Source: Acidimicrobiales bacterium
Lineage (GTDB): Bacteria; Actinomycetota; Acidimicrobiia; Acidimicrobiales; Palsa-688
Assembly (NCBI GenBank): GCA_035533095.1
Contig: DATLUM010000011.1
Span: 53,690 to 117,689, forward strand
Direction: 5' to 3'
DNA length: 64,000 bases
Made by a program: the position numbers and the translations under genes
Part shown: piece after piece, positions 44,952 to 53,025 of the stretch
How positions within the stretch are numbered: the first letter of the stretch is position 1
Layout: each line of letters starts with the position of its first letter
The notes under the pieces: model-generated
Databases searched by the model: none
Told to the model about the DNA's origin: nothing
Seen by the model: the letters and a program-made list of their open reading frames with translations, nothing else

Positions 44952-46003
44952 CCCTCCGACTGCACGATCCGCTCCACCATGCGGCGGGCGGCCAGCCCTC
45001 CCCGGTCGATCTTGATGTTCAACTCGAACGGGTCGGGGTCGCGGCTCACCCGCTTCTCGAGGACGTTCAGGGCGTTGACATCCTGCTGCACGACCGTCTC
45101 GTTGAGCTTGTAGAGGTGGTCGGAGATCTCCGCGTCGTCGAATGCGAAGTCGCGCGACACCGCCCAGAAGTCGTACGTCGACGTCGCCGTCGACGGCGTG
45201 ATCCCGTAGCTGATCTTCATGTGGAACGCTTCTGCGTCCGTGCCGTCCGCCGATGGCGCCACACCGCACGGGGCGATACGCGAATGCAGGAGGTAGTAGC
45301 CGGGCGGGAAGTACTCGATGTCCTGCCAGCGGTCGATGCGGCCCTCGATTCCGGTTGAGCGCGAATAGAAGGGAGGGCACTCGACGTCTTGCATGTGGCG
45401 GTTAACCCTCACGATCCCCGCTTCCTCGTCGACGTCGGCCTCGATGGGCGTGGCGGCCACCTCGGGCGTGCCGATGTACCCGGCGTGCAGGTAGGTCTCG
45501 TGGGAGAGGTCGAGGAGGTTGTCGATCAGGAGCATGTAGCGCGCCTGCAACGGCGCCATCGACGTGACGACCCGCCAGTCGGCTCCGTCCACGAGCCACG
45601 GTGTCACCGGAAGTCGCCCGTGGTCGGGCTGCTCCGGGTCGCCCATCCAGATCCAGGTCCACACGCCCTGCTCGACCAGCGGATAGCTGCGCACGCGCGC
45701 GCGTCCCGGGATCTGCTCCTGCCCGGGTACCGCGACGCACGTGCCTTCGCAGTCGAAGGTGAAGCCGTGGTAACCACAGACGAGCAGGTCCCCGTCGAGC
45801 CGGCCGAGTGACAGGGGGAAGCGCCGGTGGGGGCATCGGTCAGCGAGGGCCACGGGGCGGCCGCCGGTGGTGCGGTAGAGCACGACGTTCTCCCCGAGCA
45901 CGGTCCGGCCGAGGGGGGCCGCGGTCACCTCGCTGGACAGCGCCACCACGTACCAGCGGTCGTGAGCGAACATCGTATCGGGCTCTGTCTGTGCTGTTTC
46001 CAT
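44948..46003 (-). CDS. vanA: vanillate O-demethylase oxygenase subunit (Rieske)
   Basis: Rieske non-heme iron oxygenase of 351 aa. The [2Fe-2S] ligands are in DRCPHRRFPLSLG near residue 56 and VCGYHGFTFD near 75; the mononuclear iron site is in LLIDNLLDLSHETYLHAGYIG near 160-180. The sequence resembles vanillate monooxygenase VanA, converting vanillate to protocatechuate plus formaldehyde. The reductase partner VanB is not in this window. It follows pobA by 27 bases as an operon and converges on pcaR with overlapping stop codons. Confidence 0.87.
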   Translation of the reverse strand: METAQTEPDTMFAHDRWYVVALSSEVTAAPLGRTVLGENVVLYRTTGGRPVALADRCPHRRFPLSLGRLDGDLLVCGYHGFTFDCEGTCVAVPGQEQIPGRARVRSYPLVEQGVWTWIWMGDPEQPDHGRLPVTPWLVDGADWRVVTSMAPLQARYMLLIDNLLDLSHETYLHAGYIGTPEVAATPIEADVDEEAGIVRVNRHMQDVECPPFYSRSTGIEGRIDRWQDIEYFPPGYYLLHSRIAPCGVAPSADGTDAEAFHMKISYGITPSTATSTYDFWAVSRDFAFDDAEISDHLYKLNETVVQQDVNALNVLEKRVSRDPDPFELNIKIDRGGLAARRMVERIVQSEG

Positions 46004-46030
46004 TTCAGTAGTCCATTTCAGAAGTCCATG

Positions 46031-47206
46031 TCAGAAGTCATCGGTTGCGGGCAGGCCGACGTAGTTCTCTGCGAAGACCATCTCGGCGGCCTCCGAGCGT
46101 TGCAGGTAGTTGAGCCTCGAGATCTGGAGCTGCTCGATGTAGGGCCCCTCGCCGAGCTGGTGGAGCAGAGTCGTCATGTAATTGGAGAAGTCCTGTGCGC
46201 GCCATACCCGGCGCAGTGCAGTCGAGCTGTAGCCCTCGAGCCTTTCCGTGCTGCCGTCCCGGTACCAGTCGAGGAGGGCGGCGGCGAGGAGGCGGACGTC
46301 GTTGGCCGCCAGGTTGAGGCCCTTGGCGCCCGTAGGCGGGACGATGTGTGCGGCGTCGCCGGCGAGGAAGAGCCGCCCCAGTTGCATCGGCTCGCACACG
46401 TAGCTCCGCATGGTGGTGATGCCCTTCTCGAGGACGGGTCCCTCATTGAGCTCCCAACCTTCCGACGCCATCCGGATCTGCAGCTCCTTCCAGATGCGTT
46501 CGTCGGGCCACGCCCCGATGTCCTCGCCGGGAGGAACCTGGATGTAGAGGCGGCTGATGTGCTCGGACCGCATGGAATGGAGGGCGAAGCCCCTCTCGTG
46601 CCACGCGTAGATCAGCTCGTCGGTCGCCGGTGCCGCCTCGGCCAGGATGCCCAGCCAGTCGAAGGGGTACTGGAGGTCGAACTCGGTGTAGGAGCCATCC
46701 GGCAGCGAGGCCCTGCTGACACCGTGGAACCCGTCGCAGCCGGCGATGAAGTCGCATTCGACGGTAACCGTGCGTCCTTGCTCCGTGAAGGCGATGCTCG
46801 GATGGTCGCTGTCGAAATCGTGCAGCACGACGTCCTCGACCTCGAAGCGGACGTCGATGCCGCGCTCGCCGGCCGCGGTATAGAGGTCCTTCATGACCTC
46901 TTGCTGGCCGTAGATGGTCAGGAAGCGACCGGTCAGCCTCTCCATCTCGATGTGCTGCGTGCGGCCCGGCCGGCGTACGTAGACGCCCGTGTGGTGAAGC
47001 CCCTCGCGCGCCAGCCGGTCACCAACTCCGAGCCGGTGCATGAGGTCGACGGTGTTCTGCTCGAGCAGCCCGGCACGCACCCGCTTCTCGACGTACTCGC
47101 GCGGCTTGGCTTCCAGGACCACGGAATCGACGCCGGCCTGCTGCAACAGGAGTGCCAAAAGCAGCCCCGCTGGGCCCCCTCCGACGATTCCGACCTTGGT
47201 GCGCAC
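46031..47206 (-). CDS. pobA: 4-hydroxybenzoate 3-monooxygenase
   Basis: Flavoprotein hydroxylase of 391 aa making protocatechuate from 4-hydroxybenzoate. Rossmann motif KVGIVGGGPAGLLLALLL, the FAD/substrate segment RVRAGLLEQNTVDL near residue 43, the DG motif IAGCDGFHGVSR and the GD motif LFLAGDAAHIVPPTGAKGLNLA near 285. Length equals that of well-known PobA proteins. GTG start at 47206. Divergent from a flavin-dependent monooxygenase-like gene. Confidence 0.93.
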   Translation of the reverse strand: MRTKVGIVGGGPAGLLLALLLQQAGVDSVVLEAKPREYVEKRVRAGLLEQNTVDLMHRLGVGDRLAREGLHHTGVYVRRPGRTQHIEMERLTGRFLTIYGQQEVMKDLYTAAGERGIDVRFEVEDVVLHDFDSDHPSIAFTEQGRTVTVECDFIAGCDGFHGVSRASLPDGSYTEFDLQYPFDWLGILAEAAPATDELIYAWHERGFALHSMRSEHISRLYIQVPPGEDIGAWPDERIWKELQIRMASEGWELNEGPVLEKGITTMRSYVCEPMQLGRLFLAGDAAHIVPPTGAKGLNLAANDVRLLAAALLDWYRDGSTERLEGYSSTALRRVWRAQDFSNYMTTLLHQLGEGPYIEQLQISRLNYLQRSEAAEMVFAENYVGLPATDDF

Positions 47207-47348
47207 CAGGCAGGCCCTCCCTTGTGGATCGGGGCCATCTTAAGCCCGATGTTCGGCCACCGACACTGTGTGCGCATGTCGCACGAAGCACACCCCTGTG
47301 TCGCGACGTCAACCTCTTTTCCAAAGAAAATTGGCTAGAACGAGGCCC

Positions 47349-48287
47349 ATGGGACTCCGCATCTTCACCGAGCCGCAGCAGGGCGCTTCGTACGACCAGC
47401 TTCTCGCGGTGGCCCGCACGGCCGAGGAGTGCGGGTTCGACGCTTTCTTCCGCTCGGATCACTACTTGAAGATGGGGTCGGCCAGCGGGCTGCCGGAGTA
47501 CACCGACGCGTGGACGACCCTCGCGGGGCTCGCCCGGGACACTGCTCGCATCCGGCTGGGCACGCTGGTCACCCCGGTGACGTTCCGGGCGGTCGGGACC
47601 TTTCCCGCTGTGGTCACCCAGGTGGATCACATGAGCGGTGGCCGTGTCGATGTGGGGCTCGGGGCGGGGTGGTACGAGGCGGAGCATGAGGCGTACGGGT
47701 TGTCGTTTCCGCCGGCTGGGGCGCGCTACGACCTGCTCGAGGACCAGCTCAACATCTTGCACGGGGTGTGGTCGGCGCCGGCGGGCGCGACCTTCGAGCA
47801 CAAGGGGTTCACCTGCTCTGTCAGCCTGGCGGCGGACTCACTGCGGCCGGCTCAGTCGCCGCACCCGCCGATCATCATGGGCGGGCGAGGCGGGACCCGC
47901 AACGCCCGGCTCGCCGCCACCTTCGCCGACGAGTTCAACACAGCGTTCGTGCCTCGTGAGCAGATGAGGTCGACGCATGACGCGGTGCGCCGGGCGTGTG
48001 AGGCTGCGGGGCGGGACCCGGCGTCGGTCGTGTGGTCGGTCGCGCTGGTCGTGTGTTGCGGTTCGACCGAGCAGGAGGTGGCGCGAAGAGCGGCGGCCAT
48101 CGGCAGGGACGTGGACGAGCTGCGGCGCAACGGGCTCGCTGGGTCGCCGGACGAGGTGGTCGACAAGCTTGGCCTGTACGCGGAGTCGGGGGCGCAGCGC
48201 TGCTACCTGCAGGTGCTCGACCTGTCGGACCTCGACCATCTGCGTCTCATCGGGGAGGAGGTGCAGCCGCATTGGGGCGGTCGTTGA
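47349..48287 (+). CDS. LLM-class F420-dependent oxidoreductase (TIGR03560-like)
   Basis: Luciferase-like protein of 312 aa, a TIM barrel that in actinomycetes commonly uses coenzyme F420. Marks: LRIFTEPQQGASYDQLLAVARTAEECGFDAFFRSDHY at the start, LGTLVTPVTFR, GGRVDVGLGAGWYEAEHEAYG near residue 95 and PIIMGGRGGTRNARLAA near 175. ATG 47349 is used since the barrel starts at the second codon. Substrate unknown. Divergent from pobA over 142 bp. Confidence 0.9.
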   Translation: MGLRIFTEPQQGASYDQLLAVARTAEECGFDAFFRSDHYLKMGSASGLPEYTDAWTTLAGLARDTARIRLGTLVTPVTFRAVGTFPAVVTQVDHMSGGRVDVGLGAGWYEAEHEAYGLSFPPAGARYDLLEDQLNILHGVWSAPAGATFEHKGFTCSVSLAADSLRPAQSPHPPIIMGGRGGTRNARLAATFADEFNTAFVPREQMRSTHDAVRRACEAAGRDPASVVWSVALVVCCGSTEQEVARRAAAIGRDVDELRRNGLAGSPDEVVDKLGLYAESGAQRCYLQVLDLSDLDHLRLIGEEVQPHWGGR

Positions 48288-48379
48288 GGCCTACTTGGCG
48301 TTCATCGGGTCGTGAAGCTCGGTCGTGGTGAAACGGACCGCGTCCCACGCCCCTTCAGAGACTCTGCTCCACACTCCCG

Positions 48380-48520
48380 GCGGAGTTCCAGACCGCTCAC
48401 GGCTGCGATCTGTTGCAGGGACACCTCTACGGTGAGCCCAGACCGACCGACGAGATGACCGAGTTCCTGCACGCCGCGGTCGGCCGCGATGCGCTCGGCA
48501 TCGCCACCTCCGTCGTCTGA
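48380..48520 (+). pseudogene. 3' remnant of an EAL-domain gene
   Basis: One reading frame, ending in TGA at 48518-48520, codes for AEFQTAHGCDLLQGHLYGEP followed by RPTDEMTEFLHAA. This is the final beta-strand/helix of an EAL phosphodiesterase domain (GCDxxQGYLFxxP is its usual form). No start codon or other EAL motif is present upstream; the frame closes at 48331. It is a decayed end piece of a cyclic-di-GMP phosphodiesterase. Confidence 0.7.
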
Positions 48521-48565
48521 CTATTGGGAATGGCCGGTCAGCACGGTGGTTCACCCATAGCAACT

Positions 48566-48616
48566 CCGCCGTTTGATAGCCCGTTGCACGGGCACCCGGT
48601 GGCCTTCAATCGGCGG
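48566..48616. ncRNA. candidate structured RNA (three-way junction)
   Basis: An outer 11-bp stem pairs CCGCCGTTTGA (48566-48576) with TCAATCGGCGG (48606-48616), one mismatch. Inside it are a hairpin CCCGT-TGC-ACGGG (48580-48592) and a smaller one CAC-CCG-GTG (48593-48601). The nested arrangement is a three-way junction or could be a protein-binding dyad. It lies 130 bases upstream of a 29-codon ORF with a strong ribosome binding site. No known riboswitch family was recognised. Confidence 0.35.
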
Positions 48617-48746
48617 GACCCCTTTCGGACAGTGATCGATGGGAGCTCGCCGGTGCCTCACGGTTGCTGGCGACGATAAATCGCTGGCCCCTTCTGCACC
48701 CCGTCGGTTACAAATGCTCCTGACCGACATGGAAAGGAGGAGCGCA

Positions 48747-48836
48747 ATGGCCAATGACTCGTTTATGACTGCCGCAACCACCGTGGCTTACGACGGCCCG
48801 ATGCTCCTCGGCACCTCGGTTGCCATCACGGCCTAG
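48747..48836 (+). CDS. 29-aa small ORF with strong ribosome binding site
   Basis: Starts with ATG nine bases after GGAAAGGAGGAG and encodes MANDSFMTAATT, then VAYDGPMLLGTSVAITA. The peptide is neutral, rich in Ala and Thr, without a clear membrane helix. The ribosome binding site is stronger than that of most larger genes in the window. No homology recognised. It could be a leader peptide, a small regulatory peptide or a modified-peptide precursor; none of these is shown. Confidence 0.45.
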   Translation: MANDSFMTAATTVAYDGPMLLGTSVAITA

Positions 48837-48966
48837 AGCGGTCCTTCTCGCCAGCCCCGGCTAACCAACCTGACCGAAGCGTCTTCTCCGTCGAGCGTCG
48901 TCCGTTCCCGCGCTCGGTCTCTTGGTGCCCCCGTTCGCCCGCACGCCACCCGAAGGAGGTGACATC

Positions 48967-49146
48967 ATGTACATGCATCCCTATCTGGCTCATCAATTGG
49001 CCCTCAGCCAACAGGAAGAGCTTCGGCGACAAGCGATCCGACACCCGAAGCGGCTGAGCCGGCCGCGCCAAAAGCCCTCGTTTCGCCGGCTCAGCCCCGG
49101 GTCTCTCAATGCTCCTCCACCGCGGTCGGCGCCGGCGAGCCAATGA
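48967..49146 (+). CDS. 59-aa small basic protein with near-perfect ribosome binding site
   Basis: ATG 48967 is preceded by GAAGGAGGTGACATC, close to a consensus Shine-Dalgarno. The start MYMHPYLAHQLALSQQEELR followed by an Arg-rich, then Pro/Ser-rich tail resembles a group of short actinobacterial proteins beginning with M-x-x-H-P and a helix ending in ELLR; that resemblance is from memory. Third codon positions are less GC-rich than in the neighbours. A very strong hairpin follows 15 bases after the stop. Confidence 0.6.
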   Translation: MYMHPYLAHQLALSQQEELRRQAIRHPKRLSRPRQKPSFRRLSPGSLNAPPPRSAPASQ

Positions 49147-49160
49147 CTATCGAGGTCTGA

Positions 49161-49205
49161 AGGGGTGTGCAGCATGACGCACACAAGGTCATGCTGCACA
49201 CCCCT
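49161..49205. terminator. 18-bp perfect hairpin after small ORF
   Basis: Arms AGGGGTGTGCAGCATGAC (49161-49178) and its exact complement at 49188-49205, loop of 9 bases. It starts 15 bases after the 59-aa ORF stop. There is no T-run, so an intrinsic terminator of the GC-rich actinobacterial type is likely, but an RNA-processing site or a protein-binding dyad is possible. Confidence 0.6.
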
Positions 49206-49570
49206 CCGCCAGACTGGGAACACCGCCGCCCCCGGTCGAACCCCGTATCCAACCGTCCGGACGGCGGACACGTTGACGCCATCTTGGGGAACTGTTGCAC
49301 GGTCGATCATGGGAGCCGGCGAGGCGACGCAGGAGGGTGCCGTTCTGTATCCGGCCGACCGCCACCGGGCTCTGATTATCGATAGTGCATTCCAATTCTG
49401 GACTGCCCGTGTAACGGCGCTTCGATGGCGGCGGGAGGGACCGGGCCACGGAGGTGGTCGGGGCCGTGGCCCGTCGGCCGCTCTGAGAGCCAGTGTGGAC
49501 GGCCAAGAGGAGGTTCCGGGGCGTCGGGGCGGCCCATGCAATGGATGACACCTTGCCATCTAGGGTTGAT
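49206..49570. other. gene-free stretch with a 10-bp hairpin
   Basis: No convincing coding sequence on either strand; the open frames here are low-complexity and lack ribosome binding sites. One strong hairpin is visible: CGGGCCACGG (49442-49451) pairs with CCGTGGCCCG (49464-49473) over a 12-base loop. Origin unclear; it may be decayed accessory DNA. Confidence 0.5.
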
Positions 49571-49595
49571 GGGGGCTGCCCATGGTCGTCGACGG
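49571..49595 (-). terminator. hairpin downstream of the aldo/keto reductase gene
   Basis: GGGGGC (49571-49576) pairs with GCCCCC (49590-49595), with an inner GCC/GGC extension. It lies about 16 bases past the stop of the minus-strand aldo/keto reductase gene and is its likely terminator. Confidence 0.5.
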
Positions 49596-49610
49596 CCTGC
49601 CCCCCCGCTG

Positions 49611-50645
49611 CTAGGGGCGCACGGGCCGCCGCCTCATCCACGGCGCCGCAATACCCGGCGGTTCGTAGCCGGCGTCGGCGAGGGAGAAGTTGGTGCCCGG
49701 CTTGACGATCTGGTCGATGCGGTCCAACACGTCCGCCGGCAGCTGGACCTCGGTGGCGCCGAGCTGGCCCTCGAGGTGCTCGGCCGTGCGGGGCCCGATG
49801 ATGGCCGACGTGACCGCGGGGTGCTCGAGGACGAACGCCAGCGCCATGTGGATCAGGCTGATGCCGGACTCGTCGGCCAGCTCGGCCAGGGCGGTCGCGG
49901 CGTCGAGCTTGGCCTTGTTCTCAGGCCTGGTCAGGTCGTAGCGGGCCGGAATGCGCGACGCCCGCCGGCTGGTGAGGTCCGGCGCCCCTGTCCGCCACCG
50001 GCCCGACAACCAACCGCCGGCGAGCGGGCTCCACGGGATCACCCCCATCCCGTACTTCTGGCACAGGGGCAGCACCTCTGCTTCGATCCCCCGCACCAGC
50101 ATCGAGTACGGCGGCTGTTCGCAGACGAACCGCTCCCGGCCCCGCCGCTCGGCCACCCACTGGGCCTCGACGATGTCGCCGGGCGGGAACGTGGACGACC
50201 CGAGGTAGCGGACCTTCCCTTGGCGCACCAGGTCGGTGAGGGCGCCGAGCGTCTCGTCGATGCCGATGTGGGGGTCGGGCCTGTGGATCTGGTACAGGTC
50301 GATGTAGTCGGTGCCGAGCCGGCGCAGGCTGTGCTCGCACTCCTGGATGATCCAACGCCGGGAGTTGCCCATCATGTTGGGGTCCTCCCCCATGGTCCCG
50401 TGGACCTTGGTGGCGATGACGAGCTGGTCGCGCCGGCCGGCGATGGCCTTGGCGACGATCTCCTCGGACTCACCGGCCGAGTACACGTCGGCGGTGTCGA
50501 TGAAGTTGATTCCCGCGTCGAGGGCAGAGCGGATGATGCGGACCGATTCGTCGTGGTCGGGGTTCCCCCACGAGCCGAACATCATGGCGCCGAGGCACAG
50601 AGGGCTGACGCGAACTCCAGTGTTGCCGAGATTGCGATATTTCAC
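49611..50645 (-). CDS. aldo/keto reductase
   Basis: NADPH-dependent carbonyl reductase of 344 aa, YajO/Tas-like group. Catalytic tetrad candidates: Asp and Tyr in GINFIDTADVYSAGESE near residue 55, Lys in VIATKVHG near 85, His in LYQIHRPDP near 125. Cofactor region: IIGPRTAEHLEGQLGA. Start taken at GTG 50645 (VKYRNLGNTG), where the barrel begins; ATG 50666 is an alternative. Substrate unknown. Confidence 0.92.
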   Translation of the reverse strand: MKYRNLGNTGVRVSPLCLGAMMFGSWGNPDHDESVRIIRSALDAGINFIDTADVYSAGESEEIVAKAIAGRRDQLVIATKVHGTMGEDPNMMGNSRRWIIQECEHSLRRLGTDYIDLYQIHRPDPHIGIDETLGALTDLVRQGKVRYLGSSTFPPGDIVEAQWVAERRGRERFVCEQPPYSMLVRGIEAEVLPLCQKYGMGVIPWSPLAGGWLSGRWRTGAPDLTSRRASRIPARYDLTRPENKAKLDAATALAELADESGISLIHMALAFVLEHPAVTSAIIGPRTAEHLEGQLGATEVQLPADVLDRIDQIVKPGTNFSLADAGYEPPGIAAPWMRRRPVRP

Positions 50646-50724
50646 ACTTCCGGAAACTACTCCCATCCGGTGGCCAGCGATGATGGGTGCACACCCTGAG
50701 GAGGACTCCGGCGACGTCAGGTGG

Positions 50725-50994
50725 ATGCTCAACCCGCAACGCAGCGACCGAGGTGCCGGCGGCGACGCCCCTGGACGCCTTGGCCCTCCCACAGGGCGGC
50801 GGATCAACGAGCGGAACCTGGAACCGTACGTTGCCGAGCCGCTCTGCGTTGTCTACTGTGCCGGTCCCCACCGCCAGGGGGCCGACATGGCGGCCGTCCG
50901 GGTGGCCGAGCTCGGCCGGGCGGTCAAGAAGATGATCGGCGCTATGACGGGCTGGGTGGACGAAGGCTTCGAGATCGAGACAGGAGGCGCGTGA
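50725..50994 (+). pseudogene. truncated rhodanese, C-terminal half with active Cys
   Basis: The frame ending at 50994 codes for RRINERNLEPYVAEPLCVVYCAGPH followed by ADMAAVRVAELGRAVKKMIGAMTGWVDEGFE: the second half of a rhodanese domain with the active-site Cys in VVYCAGPHRQGAD intact. The first half (the strand with the DVR/DTR motif) is absent; the 30 residues before it are low-complexity. An ATG at 50725 is in frame. Probably a remnant, though a short translated product is possible because its stop overlaps the ATG of the next gene. Confidence 0.65.
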
Positions 50995-51293
50995 TGACAA
51001 ACGTGATCGTGCAGGGGGTGTTCGTGGTGGATCCGGGAGAACGGGACCAGTTCATCGAGGCAAGCATCGAGGGGATGCGAGCCTCACGGGCGGAGGCAGG
51101 CTGTCTGGAGTACGTCTTCGCCGCCGACCCGCTCGACTCGGGCCGGGTCGTGCTCTCGGAGCGCTGGGAGTCGATGGAGCTCCTTCAGCAGCACCTGAAT
51201 GGACAGTCATCGCGTTCGGCGGGAGACAGGCCGAAGCCAACGTCGGCGGAGATCGTCATGTACGAGGTGGCGTCGGCCACCAAGCTGATCTGA
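50994..51293 (+). CDS. antibiotic biosynthesis monooxygenase (ABM) domain protein
   Basis: Protein of 99 aa with the ABM ferredoxin-like fold: VIVQGVFVVDPGERDQFIEASIEGMRASRAEAGCLEYVFA, VVLSERWESMELLQQHLNG, and a final strand AEIVMYEVASA. Similar to YgiN-type quinol monooxygenases that need no cofactor. CAGGAGG precedes the ATG by about eight bases and the ATG overlaps the stop of the rhodanese remnant by one base. Confidence 0.87.
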   Translation: MTNVIVQGVFVVDPGERDQFIEASIEGMRASRAEAGCLEYVFAADPLDSGRVVLSERWESMELLQQHLNGQSSRSAGDRPKPTSAEIVMYEVASATKLI

Positions 51294-51537
51294 GACCGCC
51301 GATGTGACGGTCCGTCTCGGCGCGCTACTGAACGCCGGGTCGGCGAGGACGCCAGAGGTGATGCCGATCTGCGCTCCGATGGACGTTGTCATCGTCGGGT
51401 TACAGACGCCCGGAGCCGCGTCGGGGTTGGCGACGCACACTTCGCACTCCAAGCCGTCGAGGTCCGGAAGAAGACACTGAGAATCGACCTATGCGATTGG
51501 GAGTCGTGGATCGACCAGTCCCGGGAGGAACGCACTC

Positions 51538-52884
51538 CTACTGGGCTCCAGAAGCTGACCCACACGGATCCTGCCGCGGCTCACCGATGAGGAGGTAAGG
51601 GCCGAGAAGGTTGCCGAGGTTGGCTGCGGCCGTGGCGAGAACGAGGGCTACATGCGGGGGGAATGCGTCGGGTTCGACGGAATCGAGTTGCAGCAACCCC
51701 ACCGGCTTTCCCGTCAGGAATATCGGCACCGCCAGATAGCTACGCGTGTGCCGTGATGTCGATTCGGCCCGCCGGTGCGCGGGGACAGCTGCAGCAGGCA
51801 CGGTGATGTCAGCCAGGTAGCGCATCTTGCCGCTCGCGATCACCGCCCCCGCGACGCCTTGGCCCTCCGGGATTCGAGCGGCCCGCGCAGTGGCTGTCGG
51901 CGGTGGGTAGGCCGCGCCCAGCCGGATTCCGTCACTGCCGAGGAGTTGAATGCTTGCGCCGGTAAACGCGACGACTTTCCGCACGGTGCGCAGCGTGAGG
52001 GCAAGCGCGCTGTCGAGGTCGATCGCGGACTGCAGGTCAGCGGTCAGGTCGACGAGGAGTTGAGGGTCAAGTTCTGAGCCACGACGCAACCGCCCGCGCG
52101 CCCGCATCGTCGCAGCCGGTGTTGCCGCACCTGTGGGCATGACCGGCGCTGGCTGACCGAAGAGGAAGCCTTGACCTTCGGTCACGCCAAAGCGCCTCAA
52201 CGCATGGCTTTGATCGGCGGTTTCGACACCTTCGGCCACCACGGTCATGTCGAGGCCCGAGGCCATCCCGATGATGGCCCGGATGACGTGCTCGGCGCGC
52301 CTGTCATGCCCGAGATCGGCGACAAACGAACGGTCGATCTTGAGAATGTCGCACGGCAATGTAGTCAGGTAGCTAAGGGTGGAATGTCCGGTACCGAAGT
52401 CGTCGAGGGCGACCCATAGCCCATCCGCCCGCAGCCTGGTCAAGGTCTCCGAGGCGGCACCAGGATCAGTGAGCAGGCCCGTTTCGGTTACTTCCAGACA
52501 CAGCCGCCCACCGGACAGTCCGGTGCTCGCAAGCTCGTCCAGGACGGTGTCGGCGTAAGCGGGGTCGCTCAGTTCAGGCCCTGACACGTTGATTGAGACC
52601 CTCTGAGAGGCGAACGCGCGCCTGACCGCGGTACCGAACACCTCACGGCGGACAAACGCGCCCAACGCCCCGATCAGCCCCGCTTCTTCGGCGAGGGGCA
52701 CGAACTTCCCAGGCGAGATCGGCCCGTAGTAACTGTGATTCCAGCGGACGAGTGCCTCCGCACCGGTCGGGCTGGCATCGGCAAGCAACACCGTTGGCAT
52801 GTAGACGACGGAGAGCCCGCGGCCACCATCATGCAGGGCTCGGTCGAGCTCCGTCATCAACACTCGGTCTTGGTCGGTCAACAC
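51538..52884 (-). CDS. EAL-GAF cyclic-di-GMP phosphodiesterase
   Basis: Protein of 448 aa. Residues about 8-250 are an EAL domain with the catalytic set retained: GAEALVRW, INVSGPEL, LEVTETG, ALDDFGTGHSTL, ILKIDRSFV, VAEGVETADQ and EGQGFLFGQP. Residues about 275-430 are a GAF sensor domain (LTADLQSAIDLDSALALTLRTV, RSYLAVPIFLTGKPVGLLQLDS). The order EAL then GAF is the reverse of the usual sensor-first layout, and no GGDEF domain is present. It probably lowers cyclic-di-GMP under control of a ligand bound by the GAF domain. Starts with GTG; ATG 52857 is an alternative. Confidence 0.9.
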   Translation of the reverse strand: MLTDQDRVLMTELDRALHDGGRGLSVVYMPTVLLADASPTGAEALVRWNHSYYGPISPGKFVPLAEEAGLIGALGAFVRREVFGTAVRRAFASQRVSINVSGPELSDPAYADTVLDELASTGLSGGRLCLEVTETGLLTDPGAASETLTRLRADGLWVALDDFGTGHSTLSYLTTLPCDILKIDRSFVADLGHDRRAEHVIRAIIGMASGLDMTVVAEGVETADQSHALRRFGVTEGQGFLFGQPAPVMPTGAATPAATMRARGRLRRGSELDPQLLVDLTADLQSAIDLDSALALTLRTVRKVVAFTGASIQLLGSDGIRLGAAYPPPTATARAARIPEGQGVAGAVIASGKMRYLADITVPAAAVPAHRRAESTSRHTRSYLAVPIFLTGKPVGLLQLDSVEPDAFPPHVALVLATAAANLGNLLGPYLLIGEPRQDPCGSASGAQ

Positions 52885-53025
52885 CTGCCCCCGACCTCAC
52901 TTGCCATTCGAGGGGGATCCAAGGGCCCCATATACCTCCGAGGATAAGCCGTCTTGACTTCGGCCAACGGCTGCCTCTGACGATTAGACAGACCTCTGTG
53001 TAGAACCGGCGGAGGAGTACATCAG

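Noticed and set aside
48566..48616. Integron attC site or cyclic-di-GMP riboswitch
   Set aside because: The R-box triplets of attC (GTTRRRY) and the conserved GEMM core are absent; only the secondary structure is supported.
51207..51452. 81-codon minus-strand frame between the ABM gene and the EAL-GAF gene
   Set aside because: Overlaps the ABM coding sequence, lacks a ribosome binding site and becomes Arg-rich at the end.
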